DNA of 64,000 nt from Acidimicrobiales bacterium (GTDB lineage Bacteria; Actinomycetota; Acidimicrobiia; Acidimicrobiales; JACCXE01). Under the pieces are notes generated by a model, which was not told the origin of the DNA, ran no database searches, and worked only from the letters and a program-made list of their open reading frames with translations. The stretch lies in assembly GCA_035546775.1 (NCBI GenBank), contig DASZWD010000002.1:1-64000 (forward strand). The letters run 5' to 3'. This document shows positions 34,390-44,701 of the stretch, piece by piece. Made by a program: the position numbers and the translations under genes. How positions within the stretch are numbered: the first letter of the stretch is position 1; each line of letters begins with the position of its first letter.

Positions 34390-36363
34390 TCAACGGGTTG
34401 GACCCGCCGACGCGTCAAACCGTAACTGCTGCTTTCTCCGGCGAACGGAGTGCCGGTACCACCAGATGATCAAGAAAAGGCCGGCGCCGACGGAGAGGCC
34501 GATGCCGACGCCCGACGCGTTCGTAGAGCGCACCGTCAGGCGGGTTTGGCTGAGCAGTACCTTGCCGTCGGGCGACTTCAGCAGGATCCGGAGTGGGAAC
34601 GCGCCCGATCCGAGCGTCTGCACGGCAAAGCGCTCCGTCGTGTCGTGGCGGGTCAGCTGGATGTGGCGCGTCGCTCCGCCGGGAAACCGGAGCCGGTCGC
34701 TGGCGACCTCGAGCAGGACGCGCGCCGGATAGTCCGCCGTCGAGCGCACGGTGATCGGGATGGTGCCGCGGCGGGCCGTGAGGGTGAGTGAGCCGCCCGT
34801 CGGGAGTTGGAACTTGTGGCGCTCGTCGGCGACGGCGTCGGCGAGGCCGTCGACGTAGCTCCGGCGCTGCGCGGTGGTGAGCACCGTCGACTCGGCGATG
34901 AAGAGGCGGTCGTCGAAGGACTGCAGGGCGTCGGGCGCGTCCGCCATCACGGTGCGCAGCGAGTCGATCGTGTGCCGCGTCGTCGTCAGCGCGCGCGGCA
35001 AACTCGGCGCCGCCGCGGAGGTGAGGAGCGTGCGCGTGTGCGGCACCGTCTTCTTCGTGGCCAACTCGAACAGGCGATCGGTGCCGGCAGCCTCCAGGAT
35101 TGGGCTGGAGTTCAAGCCCGCGAGCAACGGCGTCAGCACGCGCACGTCGGCCCGCCACGTCGTCGGCGGCACCACGATGACGGAGCGGAAACGGCCGGGG
35201 CTGTCGAAGTAGATGGTGGCGAGGTCGGCCAGGAGGTGCTGGGCGGCGAGGACGGGCGACGCGCCGTTCTGGAGGTGGGCCGCGAGGCCGGCATCGGCGA
35301 GCAGCGCCGGCGTGGTGAGGCGACTGCCGCTGTGGCGCACTGCGATCGGTTCGGCTGTCGTCAGGCGGGTCGGCGACGGCACCAGCACGTCGTCGCGCAC
35401 GACGAGGCGCTTGGGTAGTTCGCCGGCGACGCGATCGTCCGCGGGGTCGTCGACCAACGCGAAGTCGGCGAGGGAGGTCGAGCCGAACGTGGCAGCGATG
35501 AGGGCGCGGCCGCGATCACGTGACGCGACGCGGTCGGCATCCGACGTCGCGGCGGCCACGGTCGGCATGAACGGCGCCGGCACGATGGTGTGCGTCGGAG
35601 CCAGCGCCTGCAGCGCTTCTTCGGCGTCACGGGCCGGTGCCGTGTCACGCCGCATTAGCGCCGCCAGCGTTTCGGGTGCGGGTGAGAGCAACACGCCGGC
35701 GCTCGGTAGCGTCGCCAACGCCCGCGCCACGCCGACGATGGACGCAACGTCGCGTGGGTTGACCGCGTCGGTGCCATCAGGCTGGAGGGCGACCGGGGCG
35801 CGTATGGGCACGACGACGCCCACGGCGAGCTTCGGGCCCGTCGGGGTCTCGGGCACGAAGATCAGGTGCGTGAGCAGGCGCGCCCGCACGGCGCCGTCCA
35901 CGGTGCGCAGCTCGACGGCCACGGGATAGACGCCGGCGCCCCGGAGGTTGATGCGCGTGCGGTCGCGGGGCTGCGTCGGGTCCTGCACGCCCACGTCAAG
36001 GGTGACGGCGCCGTCGGCGTCGGTAGACGCGTCGGTCATGGGCGTCGTCACGACCGCTAGAGGGGCGGACGTCGGCCGGCTCGTGAGCGTGTTGGTGAAC
36101 GCACTGCGCGTCGGCGACGCCGGGTGTACGGACACCGCGTATTCGAGGTCGTCGGCCGCGTCGCGCTGAGGCGCGGGCGGCGCGATACGGATCTCGAAGG
36201 TCCCGCCGGCGCCGACCCAGGGCGTCTGGCTCTGGAGCACCAACGATTGGACCGTGGTCTTCGCCGTTGCCGCCCGGCTGGGCGCGGGCGCGACCATCAC
36301 GCCTCCGAGCACGGCGCCGAGGACGAGCAGCAGGCGCGGCGCGAGGCGGCGGTGGCCGCTCAC
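34390..36363 (-). CDS. DUF6049-type secreted, membrane-anchored protein (Rv3909-like)
   Basis: A 657-residue protein with a signal peptide (LAPRLLLVLGAVLGGVMVAP), a long extracytoplasmic part, and a C-terminal membrane helix (GIGLSVGAGLFLIIWWY) with a basic tail. Its place next to the MviN-type gene corresponds to Rv3909 in M. tuberculosis. The GTG at 36363 overlaps the GNAT stop by GTGA and is preferred to GTG 36384. A link to cell-wall assembly is inferred from context only. Confidence 0.8.
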   Translation of the reverse strand: MSGHRRLAPRLLLVLGAVLGGVMVAPAPSRAATAKTTVQSLVLQSQTPWVGAGGTFEIRIAPPAPQRDAADDLEYAVSVHPASPTRSAFTNTLTSRPTSAPLAVVTTPMTDASTDADGAVTLDVGVQDPTQPRDRTRINLRGAGVYPVAVELRTVDGAVRARLLTHLIFVPETPTGPKLAVGVVVPIRAPVALQPDGTDAVNPRDVASIVGVARALATLPSAGVLLSPAPETLAALMRRDTAPARDAEEALQALAPTHTIVPAPFMPTVAAATSDADRVASRDRGRALIAATFGSTSLADFALVDDPADDRVAGELPKRLVVRDDVLVPSPTRLTTAEPIAVRHSGSRLTTPALLADAGLAAHLQNGASPVLAAQHLLADLATIYFDSPGRFRSVIVVPPTTWRADVRVLTPLLAGLNSSPILEAAGTDRLFELATKKTVPHTRTLLTSAAAPSLPRALTTTRHTIDSLRTVMADAPDALQSFDDRLFIAESTVLTTAQRRSYVDGLADAVADERHKFQLPTGGSLTLTARRGTIPITVRSTADYPARVLLEVASDRLRFPGGATRHIQLTRHDTTERFAVQTLGSGAFPLRILLKSPDGKVLLSQTRLTVRSTNASGVGIGLSVGAGLFLIIWWYRHSVRRRKQQLRFDASAGPTR

Positions 36364-37079
36364 GCGTCGAGGCGCGTCGACCACACGGTCAGTCCGTCGG
36401 GTTTGCGCGTAAATCCGAGGGATTCGTAGAGCGCGAGCGCGGTGGCGTTGCTCTCCTGGGTGTTCACCACGACCGTGATGGCGCGCCAGCGCGCCAGCCA
36501 GTTGATGCCGTCGAGCACGAGCGCGCTGCCGATGCCGCCGCCGCGGTGGTCAGGGTCGACGGCAAGGCGCTGGAGGTAGCCGGCGCGACCTTGGCGTCCG
36601 GTGATGGCATAACCGACGACGGCGCCGTCGGCGCGCGCGACGCGATAGCGGGCATAGGTGGTGGCGGTGCGGGCGTCGTTCACTCCGTCGGCGTCGAGGC
36701 GCCAGAACGCACCGAACGAGCGGGAGTCGACGCGCAAGACGCTCTCGATATCGGCGCGCCGTGCTCGGCGCAGTGTCGTGCCGTCGGGGATGGCGATGGG
36801 GTCGCGGTCGCGCGCCGTCACGCGACGTTCGAGGAGATGCAGCCGCTCGGACTCACGGAATCCCGCGGCGACGAAGCCGGCCGATTCCTGGGGCGGCATC
36901 GCGGCGGTGACGGCTTCGCGAAAGCCGAGGCGCGCCAGCTGGTCGAGGCATTTGTGCACCAGCCGCGCCGACACCGGCGGCGAGCCCGGTGCGGGTGTGA
37001 CGCAGCCGACCGTAGGGTCGCCGTGCCAGGGCCCAATGCGGGCGCGCTCGGGGCCGTCGGTTACGAGCGCGGTTGTCAC
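36360..37079 (-). CDS. GNAT acetyltransferase
   Basis: 239 residues from GTG 37079. The C-terminal half has the acetyl-CoA loop LAVDPDHRGGGIGSALV (R/Q-x2-G-x-G) and the closing VVNTQESNATALALYESLGFTRKP, typical of GNATs; the N-terminal half has a degenerate GNAT-like pattern (CLDQLARLGFREAVTAAMPP). A TATTCT hexamer eight bases before the GTG suggests a leaderless message. The acceptor is unknown. It diverges from pcnA across 24 bp. Confidence 0.85.
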   Translation of the reverse strand: MTTALVTDGPERARIGPWHGDPTVGCVTPAPGSPPVSARLVHKCLDQLARLGFREAVTAAMPPQESAGFVAAGFRESERLHLLERRVTARDRDPIAIPDGTTLRRARRADIESVLRVDSRSFGAFWRLDADGVNDARTATTYARYRVARADGAVVGYAITGRQGRAGYLQRLAVDPDHRGGGIGSALVLDGINWLARWRAITVVVNTQESNATALALYESLGFTRKPDGLTVWSTRLDA

Positions 37080-37103
37080 CGGCGCTGAGAATACGGTGGA
37101 TAG

Positions 37104-38492
37104 GTGATTCCCGAGCGGCTGGAAGGCCTTGTCGCGGCTACAGCCGACCTCGCCCAGCGCTTCGCCGACGCCGGGTGCAACCTGTACCTCGTCGGCGGGG
37201 TGGTGCGCGACGCGATCGTCAATCGCCTCGACGACACCGAGGACCTCGACTTCACCACCGACGCGCTGCCGGACCAGACCGAGAAGATCGTGGCCAAGTG
37301 GGCCGACGCCGTGTGGACGCAGGGCAAGCGTTTCGGCACGATCGGGGCGAAAAAGGGCGATCGGTCCTACGAAATCACGACCCACCGCGCCGAGGCGTAT
37401 CACCCGGATTCGCGCAAGCCGGACGTCGCGTTCGCCACCGATGTCGAGGCCGACCTGGCGCGGCGCGACTTCACCGTCAACGCCATGGCGCTGAAGCTGC
37501 CGAGCCAGCCCAGCGAGGTCGTCGAAGTGATCGACCCGTTCGACGGGCTGCTCGATCTCGCCGCCGGACGGTTGCGCACGCCGCTGTCGCCCGAGGAGTC
37601 CTTCAGCGACGATCCGCTGCGCATGTTGCGCGCCGCGCGTTTCATCGCGGGCTATGGCCTCGTGCCCGACGACGACCTCGTCGCCGCCGTGAAAGAGATG
37701 GCACCGCGACTCGAGATCGTTTCCGCCGAACGGATCCGCGACGAGTTCAACAAGCTGCTCGTGCTCGACGATCCGTCAGCGGGGTTGTGGTTCGTCGTGC
37801 AGACGGGCTTGGCCGACGTCTTCTTGCCGGAGTTGCCGGCACTGGCGGTCGAGCAGGATCCGATCCACCGGCACAAGGACGTGCTGGCGCACACGATCGC
37901 GGTGGTCAACAACACGCGGCCCGACCTGATCCTGCGCATGAGCGCCCTGCTCCACGACGTCGGCAAGCCGGCGACGCGCCAGTTCTCCGACAAGGGCGTG
38001 TCGTTCCATCATCACGAAGTCGTCGGCGCCCGCATGGCGCGCAAGCGACTGATGGCGCTGCGCTGGCCGACCGACGACCTCGAGGCCGTGGTGAAACTCG
38101 TCGAACTCCACCTGCGCTTCCACACCTATGCGATGGGGTGGACGGACTCGGCGATCCGTCGCTACGTGCGCGACGCCGGGCCGCTGCTCGACCGGCTCAA
38201 CGCGTTGACGCGCGCCGACTGCACGACTCGCAACGAGGCCAAGGCGAAGCGGCTGTCGGATCGGATGGACACGCTCGAGCGCGAGATCGAACGGCTGCGG
38301 ACCCAAGAAGAGCTCGACGCCATCCGTCCCGACCTCGACGGGGTGCAGGTGATGGAACACCTCGGCATCAAGCCGTCGCGCGCCGTCGGCGATGCGCTGG
38401 CGTTCCTGCTCGAGCTGCGGCTCGAGCACGGCCCGCTCGGCGAGGAGGAGGCCTACCGCCGCCTCGACGAGTGGTGGGCTACTCGCTCGTAG
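37104..38492 (+). CDS. pcnA: CCA-adding/polynucleotide nucleotidyltransferase family protein
   Basis: A 462-residue class II tRNA nucleotidyltransferase-type enzyme: head-domain GGVVRD and the metal aspartates in EDLDFTTD, RRDFTVNAMAL, then RLRTPLSPEESFSDDPLRMLRAARF and an HD domain (LLHDVGKPATRQ). It is the usual actinobacterial pcnA near the sigM region. Most tRNA genes here (both visible ones) already encode CCA, so repair is a likely role. GTG 37104 is six bases after TACGGT, a leaderless pattern. Confidence 0.94.
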   Translation: MIPERLEGLVAATADLAQRFADAGCNLYLVGGVVRDAIVNRLDDTEDLDFTTDALPDQTEKIVAKWADAVWTQGKRFGTIGAKKGDRSYEITTHRAEAYHPDSRKPDVAFATDVEADLARRDFTVNAMALKLPSQPSEVVEVIDPFDGLLDLAAGRLRTPLSPEESFSDDPLRMLRAARFIAGYGLVPDDDLVAAVKEMAPRLEIVSAERIRDEFNKLLVLDDPSAGLWFVVQTGLADVFLPELPALAVEQDPIHRHKDVLAHTIAVVNNTRPDLILRMSALLHDVGKPATRQFSDKGVSFHHHEVVGARMARKRLMALRWPTDDLEAVVKLVELHLRFHTYAMGWTDSAIRRYVRDAGPLLDRLNALTRADCTTRNEAKAKRLSDRMDTLEREIERLRTQEELDAIRPDLDGVQVMEHLGIKPSRAVGDALAFLLELRLEHGPLGEEEAYRRLDEWWATRS

Positions 38493-39090
38493 CGATCGTC
38501 GCCTGCCAGCGGTCGGGCGCGACCTCGACGAAGGGGTAGCCGGCGATGTGCTTCGTCGTGCGGTCCCAGAACAGGTGCGGGTGATCGCTCGGCGTCATGC
38601 ACAGCACGTGAATGCTGACGCCGTCGCCGGGGCCGGGGTTGCGCACGCGGTGCCAGCCGTCGCCTTCGTCGGGCAGGAGGTAGGTGATGTCGCCCTGGTG
38701 CCACACGTGGCGTGACACCTCGGCGAGCTCAGCGTCGTCGCCGGCGTGCGGCGCGTCGTCGCCGGAGTAGCGCGTCTCCTCGTCGCCGCCGCGCAGATAA
38801 CCGATGACGCCCCAACAGCCGTGGTGGTGCACGCCCGACGACGTGCCTTCGGGAAACACGACGGCGAGGATGTGGAAGCGCCCGGCCGGATCGGCGTAGA
38901 GCAGGTTGCCCACGGCGTCGCCGTCGAGCGACGCGCACGCGTCCGCGGGTACGTCGCCGCTGGCGAGCAGCGCGGCCATGGCGGCGTGCATCGCATCGCA
39001 GCGCGCCCGCTCGTTCGGCAGGTCGGCGTCGAGAGCAGCGGTGGCCGCGTCGGCGAGGGCTCGCAGCGCCGGTGTGAGGGGGAGAGGCAC
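38479..39090 (-). CDS. cysteine-dioxygenase-like cupin
   Basis: A 203-residue protein resembling type I cysteine dioxygenases and related thiol dioxygenases: GTSSGVHHHGCWGVIGYLRG provides the two cupin histidines and GDGWHRVRNPGPGDGVSIHVL the third, the 3-His iron site. It would oxidise a small thiol to a sulfinate. It starts at GTG 39090, 17 bp from the divergent PLP enzyme, and overlaps the pcnA end by 14 bp. The exact thiol is not certain. Confidence 0.8.
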   Translation of the reverse strand: MPLPLTPALRALADAATAALDADLPNERARCDAMHAAMAALLASGDVPADACASLDGDAVGNLLYADPAGRFHILAVVFPEGTSSGVHHHGCWGVIGYLRGGDEETRYSGDDAPHAGDDAELAEVSRHVWHQGDITYLLPDEGDGWHRVRNPGPGDGVSIHVLCMTPSDHPHLFWDRTTKHIAGYPFVEVAPDRWQATIATSE

Positions 39091-39107
39091 GGGCGTATCT
39101 TGCCTGG

Positions 39108-40073
39108 GTGATCGAACCCGTGGCCCTATCGCACCGCCCGACGCCGCTCGAGCCGATGGACCGGCTCGCCGCTTCGCTCGGTTTGCCCGCCGGGCGATTG
39201 TTCGTGAAGCGCGACGACTGCACCGGACTCGCCGGCGGTGGCAACAAGGCGCGCAAGCTCGACTATCTGTGCGCCGACGCGCTGGCCGCGGGCGCCGACA
39301 CGCTCGTCACCGGCGGTGGACGCCAGAGCAACCACGTCCGGATGACGATCGCGGCGGCGAATCGCCTCGGTCTGCACGCCGTCGCCGTGTTGTCGAGCGC
39401 CGAGCCGAAGACGCCGTCGGGCAACGTCGTGCTCGACCACATCCTCGCCCCCGAATTCGTGTGGGCCGGACCACTCGCGTACTACCCGCTGGAGGAACGC
39501 ATCGCCGCGGTGTGCGACGAGCAGCGCGCTGCGGGCCGCGTCCCGTACCAAATCCCGATCGGCGGGGCGACGCCGTTGGGTGCGCTGGGCTACTTGGCCG
39601 CCGCCGACGAAATCGTTGATCAGCTCGGCGAGGCGCCGGCGTTGACGATCACGGCCGACGGCTCGGGCGGCACACACGCCGGGCTCGTCGCCGGGCTCGG
39701 CGATCACGGGCGCGTCGTGGGATTCGACGTCGGGACCCGCCCGGACCTCGACGACGTCGTGCCCCGCGAGGCCGCGGCCTGCGCCGCGCTGGCGGGACGC
39801 GCCGCGCCGGTTGGCGACGTGCGCGTCGACCACGACTACTTCGGCGCCGACTATGGCGCGCCGACCGACGCGGCGCGCGAGGCGCTGCACCTGTTCGCCA
39901 CGTGCGAGGGCCTCGTGCTCGATCCGGTGTACACCGGCAAGGCCGCCGCGGGCTTCGTCGACTACGCCCGTACCGGTCGTCTGCCCGACGGTCCGGTCGT
40001 GTTCGTGCACACCGGCGGCATGCCGGCGCTGTTCGCCAACGCCTTCAGCGAGTGGGTGAAGGCCCCGCGGTAG
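39108..40073 (+). CDS. PLP-dependent D-cysteine desulfhydrase / ACC-deaminase family enzyme
   Basis: 321 residues of the fold type II PLP family: FVKRDDCTGLAGGGNKARKLDYL contains the Lys that binds PLP (GGNKxRKL), and TGGGRQSNHVRMTIAAA is the SNH phosphate/carboxylate loop. Members act as D-cysteine desulfhydrase, L-cysteate sulfo-lyase or ACC deaminase; sequence alone does not decide. The divergent thiol-dioxygenase-like gene favours a sulfur-amino-acid substrate. TATCTT six bases before GTG suggests a leaderless transcript. Confidence 0.88.
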   Translation: MIEPVALSHRPTPLEPMDRLAASLGLPAGRLFVKRDDCTGLAGGGNKARKLDYLCADALAAGADTLVTGGGRQSNHVRMTIAAANRLGLHAVAVLSSAEPKTPSGNVVLDHILAPEFVWAGPLAYYPLEERIAAVCDEQRAAGRVPYQIPIGGATPLGALGYLAAADEIVDQLGEAPALTITADGSGGTHAGLVAGLGDHGRVVGFDVGTRPDLDDVVPREAAACAALAGRAAPVGDVRVDHDYFGADYGAPTDAAREALHLFATCEGLVLDPVYTGKAAAGFVDYARTGRLPDGPVVFVHTGGMPALFANAFSEWVKAPR

Positions 40074-40083
40074 CCCCTCCCTC

Positions 40084-40134
40084 GGTTTTGGTCCGTCTCA
40101 GCAAGGGTCTTTCTGTCTCAGACGGACCAAAACC
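40084..40134. terminator. bidirectional terminator between convergent genes
   Basis: A perfect 15-bp inverted repeat (40084-40098 with 40120-40134) around a 21-base loop. The stem begins GGTTTT and ends AAAACC, so either strand would place a U-run inside the 3' arm. It separates the PLP enzyme from the convergent methyltransferase. Confidence 0.85.
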
Positions 40135-40157
40135 CGGTGGCGGGCCGGCTTATCGCG

Positions 40158-40895
40158 TTAGATGCCCTCTTTGCGGGCCCGGATGATCAGGGTGCGGGGC
40201 ACGTACTTGTAGGTCTCGCGCCAGTGCTGGCTGCGGGGAGCGTTGCTGACGGGCTCGGGCTCGATGATCGCGTCGACGCGGTAGTTGGCCCGCAGCAGTC
40301 CCATGTAGAGATCGGCCATCGTGTGGCGGTAGTCGGTGAACGAGATGCCGTTCCACTCGTAGTCGATCGGCGTGCGGTCGAAATACGAGCGACGGATCAG
40401 CAGCGGCTGATCCGAGTCGTCGTCGATCATGTCGTAGGCGGGATGCGGCAGCGAGAACACGAGCGGCGCGCCGGGACGCAGCACGCGGTGGACCTGGCGG
40501 AACACGCGGCCGAGGTCCTCGACATAACCGAAGGCGTAGGCGCTGAAGACGAGATCGATCGACTCGGCGCGGGCGAAGGCCAGATCGGCGAGGTCGCCGA
40601 GGCGCAATTCGACCTTGACGTTCTCGCGGTCGCACAGGCGCCGCGCGAACGCGAGCTGTTCGGAGGAGAAGTCGACGCCGATGGCGATGGCACCCTGCTT
40701 GGCGAACGCGATCGAGCACTGCGCGCCGCCGCAGCCGAGCTCGAGAACGCGTTTGCCCTTCAGGTCACCGAGCAGGCGATAGTCGGCCTCGGTGCCGATG
40801 TCGGGGCCGTAGTGGGCGACGTCGGTCGGCAGTTGCGCGCCGGCTTGATACGCGGCGGAGTGGCGGTCCCACGCGGCGGCGTTGTCAGTCGGCAC
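40158..40895 (-). CDS. class I SAM-dependent methyltransferase
   Basis: 245 residues with motif I VLELGCGGAQCSIAFAKQGA, the acidic motif II GVDFSSEQL, and the LGDLADLAF and DLVFSAYAFGYV segments. It resembles small-molecule or ubiquinone/menaquinone-type methyltransferases, but the acceptor is unknown. Start GTG 40895, just after the ino1 stop on the same strand. Confidence 0.9.
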   Translation of the reverse strand: MPTDNAAAWDRHSAAYQAGAQLPTDVAHYGPDIGTEADYRLLGDLKGKRVLELGCGGAQCSIAFAKQGAIAIGVDFSSEQLAFARRLCDRENVKVELRLGDLADLAFARAESIDLVFSAYAFGYVEDLGRVFRQVHRVLRPGAPLVFSLPHPAYDMIDDDSDQPLLIRRSYFDRTPIDYEWNGISFTDYRHTMADLYMGLLRANYRVDAIIEPEPVSNAPRSQHWRETYKYVPRTLIIRARKEGI

Positions 40896-40913
40896 CGAAC
40901 GATTCTGACCGAG

Positions 40914-42215
<1,302 letters not shown>

Positions 42216-42229
42216 TCGGCAAGCGTAAA

Positions 42230-42274
42230 CGAAAGTGTTGCTTTCGGTTCGATTGTTCAGGAACACTAAACAAT
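42230..42274. promoter_or_regulatory. inverted repeats in the ino1-LysR intergenic region
   Basis: Three symmetrical elements are packed in 45 bp: CGAAAG-TGTTG-CTTTCG (42230-42246), TGTTC-AG-GAACA (42254-42265) and the outer pair ATTGTT...AACAAT (42252-42257 with 42269-42274). They cover the expected -35 region of ino1 and abut the LysR start, a typical place for LysR binding. Confidence 0.6.
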
Positions 42275-43132
42275 ATGCGCGACCTGCCGAACCTGTCCGT
42301 CCAGCAACTCGAATACTTCGTCGCCGTGCACGAGGCGCCGACGTGGGGCGACGCGGCCGCGGCGGTCGGGGTCACGCCCTCCGCGCTGAGCCAGGGCCTC
42401 GCGGAGCTGGAGCGCCGGTTGGGGGTCGTGTTGTTCGAACGCGACGGCCGGAGGCGGGTGCCGACCGCCGCGGCGGCCACCGTCCTCGACCACGCTCACG
42501 CCGTGCTCGCCCGCACACAGGATCTGGCGCGCTGGGCCCAGCGCCGCCGCGCCGGCACCGCGGGCGCCGTGCGCGTCGGCATGATCGACGCGGCGGCCAC
42601 GATCCACTGCGCGCCGGGCTTGGCGGCGTTTCGCGCCGCTCGCCCCGACGTCGACGTGCGGCTCCAGGTCAGCCCGTCGGGCGAGCTGCTGCGCGACCTG
42701 ACAGCGGCGCGCCTCGACGTCGTGGTGTGCGTGGCCCCGGCCGACGTGCCCGAGGGCGTTACCGTGGCGCCGCTGCTCGACGAGGACCTCGCTGTCTACG
42801 CCCCCGTCGACGCCGCGCCCCGCGCGTGGGGCCCGTGGGTGACCTATCCCGTCGGCTCGCAGACGCGGGCGCTGATCGACGACGCCCTGCGACGCGCCGG
42901 GCGGCCCGTCACGATCGTGGCCGAGTCGCACCAGCCCGAAGTGCTGGCCCAGATGGTGGCGCTCGGGCTCGGGTGGACGGTGCTGCCGGTGGCCCAGGTG
43001 CAGCGCTCGGGCGTCGAGTTGCGCCGCGTCGGGCGCGACGCATTCGTCCGCCGCTCGCTCGTCGTCGCCCGCCGCGCCGACGGGCCCGCCGACCCGGCCG
43101 TCGACGCTCTCGTAACGGCTATCGGCTGCTGA
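42275..43132 (+). CDS. LysR-family transcriptional regulator
   Basis: A 285-residue LTTR: N-terminal winged helix (LSVQQLEYFVAVHEAPTWGDAAAAVGVTPSALSQGLAELERRLG) and a C-terminal two-lobe ligand domain (GAVRVGMIDAAATIHCAPG...). It diverges from ino1 across 59 bp with several inverted repeats. Control of inositol synthesis by a LysR protein is therefore a reasonable inference; the known mycobacterial regulator of ino1, IpsA, is of another family (LacI). Confidence 0.92.
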   Translation: MRDLPNLSVQQLEYFVAVHEAPTWGDAAAAVGVTPSALSQGLAELERRLGVVLFERDGRRRVPTAAAATVLDHAHAVLARTQDLARWAQRRRAGTAGAVRVGMIDAAATIHCAPGLAAFRAARPDVDVRLQVSPSGELLRDLTAARLDVVVCVAPADVPEGVTVAPLLDEDLAVYAPVDAAPRAWGPWVTYPVGSQTRALIDDALRRAGRPVTIVAESHQPEVLAQMVALGLGWTVLPVAQVQRSGVELRRVGRDAFVRRSLVVARRADGPADPAVDALVTAIGC

Positions 43133-43138
43133 CCCCGG

Positions 43139-44125
43139 TCACCCCTGGCCGGCGACTTTGCGGGCGTTGGCCGGTGCGTCGATCACGATGTTCGATCCGA
43201 TGTCGGTGAAGGTGACTGAGTACGTGTTGATCTGCGTGCGCTGTTCGGGCGCGACGCCGGTCGTGTCGAGCGTCTTCTGGATGTTGCCGTTGGCGTCGGT
43301 GGTGACGATGGTGCGCGCCAGCGGGTAGACGGTCTCGGTCATCGACGTGGTGATGGCGAGCCGGCGCACGACGTTGCTTGTGTCGACCCAGACGTCGAAC
43401 TTGGTCACCTTCGTCGTCGCGTCGACGATTGGGCCGAGACCGAGATTGACGGCCGGAACCTGGTCGAGTCGCGTCGCCTTGAGATGGTGCGTGGTGACGC
43501 CGTCGACGGTCGCGGTTCCGACGTCTTCGAAGCCCGCTTGCTCCGCAGAGTCCGTGACGAGGCTGCGCGGGTCGACGCTGAAGATGTCCGAGCCCGTGAC
43601 GTGTTCGTTCGTGTCCTCGAGCCACGTTTCGTGGCCGGGCACACCGTCACGAAGGTAAAACCGGCCGTCGACGACTTTGTTCGCGAACTCGAAGGAGCTG
43701 TCGCGCCCATCACCCATATCGCCGGAGTCTTGGGTCCCGAACGACGACCGGTCCTCACCGGAGAACTCGACCGTGACGGTCCCGGTGTCGTGAACGAAGT
43801 GGCCGTTGTTCGACGTGTACGTCACGTGGGCGACTCCCGACGTCAAGGCGGCGGCCGTTGACGCGGCGATGCGCTCCATATTCGGCGCGATCGCGGCGTG
43901 TGACGGCGACGGGGAGTGGGTGGTCGTGTCGTGGGGAATGACGACGAGAGCGGCGACGAGCGCGGCCGCCACCGCCGCGACCGACGCCAAGCGCACCGGC
44001 GTGACGACTCGGCGCGGCGGACGCGGCGCTGACGACACGATGGCGTCGAGCAATTGCGGGTCGGGGGCAACAACGTCGGTGACGGGCCGGGCGGCGCTCA
44101 ATCGGTCGAGCAGTTCATCGGACAT
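43139..44125 (-). CDS. membrane-anchored protein co-encoded with an ECF sigma factor
   Basis: 328 residues: a cytoplasmic N-terminus (about 1-42, MSDELLDRLSAARPVTDVVAPDPQLLDAIV), one membrane helix (about 45-63) and a 260-residue exterior beta-rich domain. There is no zinc motif. The layout fits a non-canonical anti-sigma or CU044_5270-like partner of the sigma factor, whose 3' end it overlaps by 11 bp. Exterior sequence suggests a lipid-binding lipoprotein-like fold, but this is uncertain. Confidence 0.7.
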   Translation of the reverse strand: MSDELLDRLSAARPVTDVVAPDPQLLDAIVSSAPRPPRRVVTPVRLASVAAVAAALVAALVVIPHDTTTHSPSPSHAAIAPNMERIAASTAAALTSGVAHVTYTSNNGHFVHDTGTVTVEFSGEDRSSFGTQDSGDMGDGRDSSFEFANKVVDGRFYLRDGVPGHETWLEDTNEHVTGSDIFSVDPRSLVTDSAEQAGFEDVGTATVDGVTTHHLKATRLDQVPAVNLGLGPIVDATTKVTKFDVWVDTSNVVRRLAITTSMTETVYPLARTIVTTDANGNIQKTLDTTGVAPEQRTQINTYSVTFTDIGSNIVIDAPANARKVAGQG

Positions 44126-44645
44126 CGGGAACCTCCTGTAGGTCTCGACCGCTACCTGTCGCGTGTTCGGCGCGCGTTACCGCGGCGGCGAAGCGTTGGC
44201 GGGCGCGGTGCAGCCGCACGCGGGCGGCGCCGGGCGAACAGCCGAGGGCGACGGGCAAGTCCGCGAGCTCGACGCCGTCCCACGCCACGAGACGCAAGAC
44301 CTCGCGATCGTCGGACCGCAACGCGTCGAGGGCGGCGCGCAGCACGCGCGTATCGGATGGCTCGTCGGGGGGCGGCGTCGACGCGTCGCGCGGCGCCATC
44401 AAGTGGAGCGCGGCGCGCCGGCGCTCGGCGCGCCCGCGGTTGCGCGCCACGTTGCGGGCGACGCCGAAGAGCCAGGCGACGGCGGCGTCGGCGGGGATGT
44501 CGGCGAACCGGCGCCACGCGATCGTGAACACGTCGGCTACGAGATCGTCGGCGTCGGCGCCGGTGATGCCGCGGTGCTGCGCCCACCGGTGCAGCGGCCC
44601 GTAGCTCTGCGCGTATAGCGCGCGAAAGCGCGCCTCTGCATCCAC
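44115..44645 (-). CDS. ECF sigma factor
   Basis: 176 residues with region 2 (RFRALYAQSYGPLHRWAQHRG...DDLVADVFTIAWRRF...AWLFGVARNVARNRGR) and region 4 (LRSDDREVLRLVAWDGVELADLPVALGCSPGAARVRLHRARQRF). Start is GTG 44645. It probably works with the membrane protein encoded next. This is the second of three ECF systems in the window. Confidence 0.9.
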   Translation of the reverse strand: MDAEARFRALYAQSYGPLHRWAQHRGITGADADDLVADVFTIAWRRFADIPADAAVAWLFGVARNVARNRGRAERRRAALHLMAPRDASTPPPDEPSDTRVLRAALDALRSDDREVLRLVAWDGVELADLPVALGCSPGAARVRLHRARQRFAAAVTRAEHATGSGRDLQEVPDVR

Positions 44646-44701
44646 GACTGGATCATGTCGTGACTCGGCCCCTTGTTACAGAGCGGTACTGTGCGCGTCC
44701 A

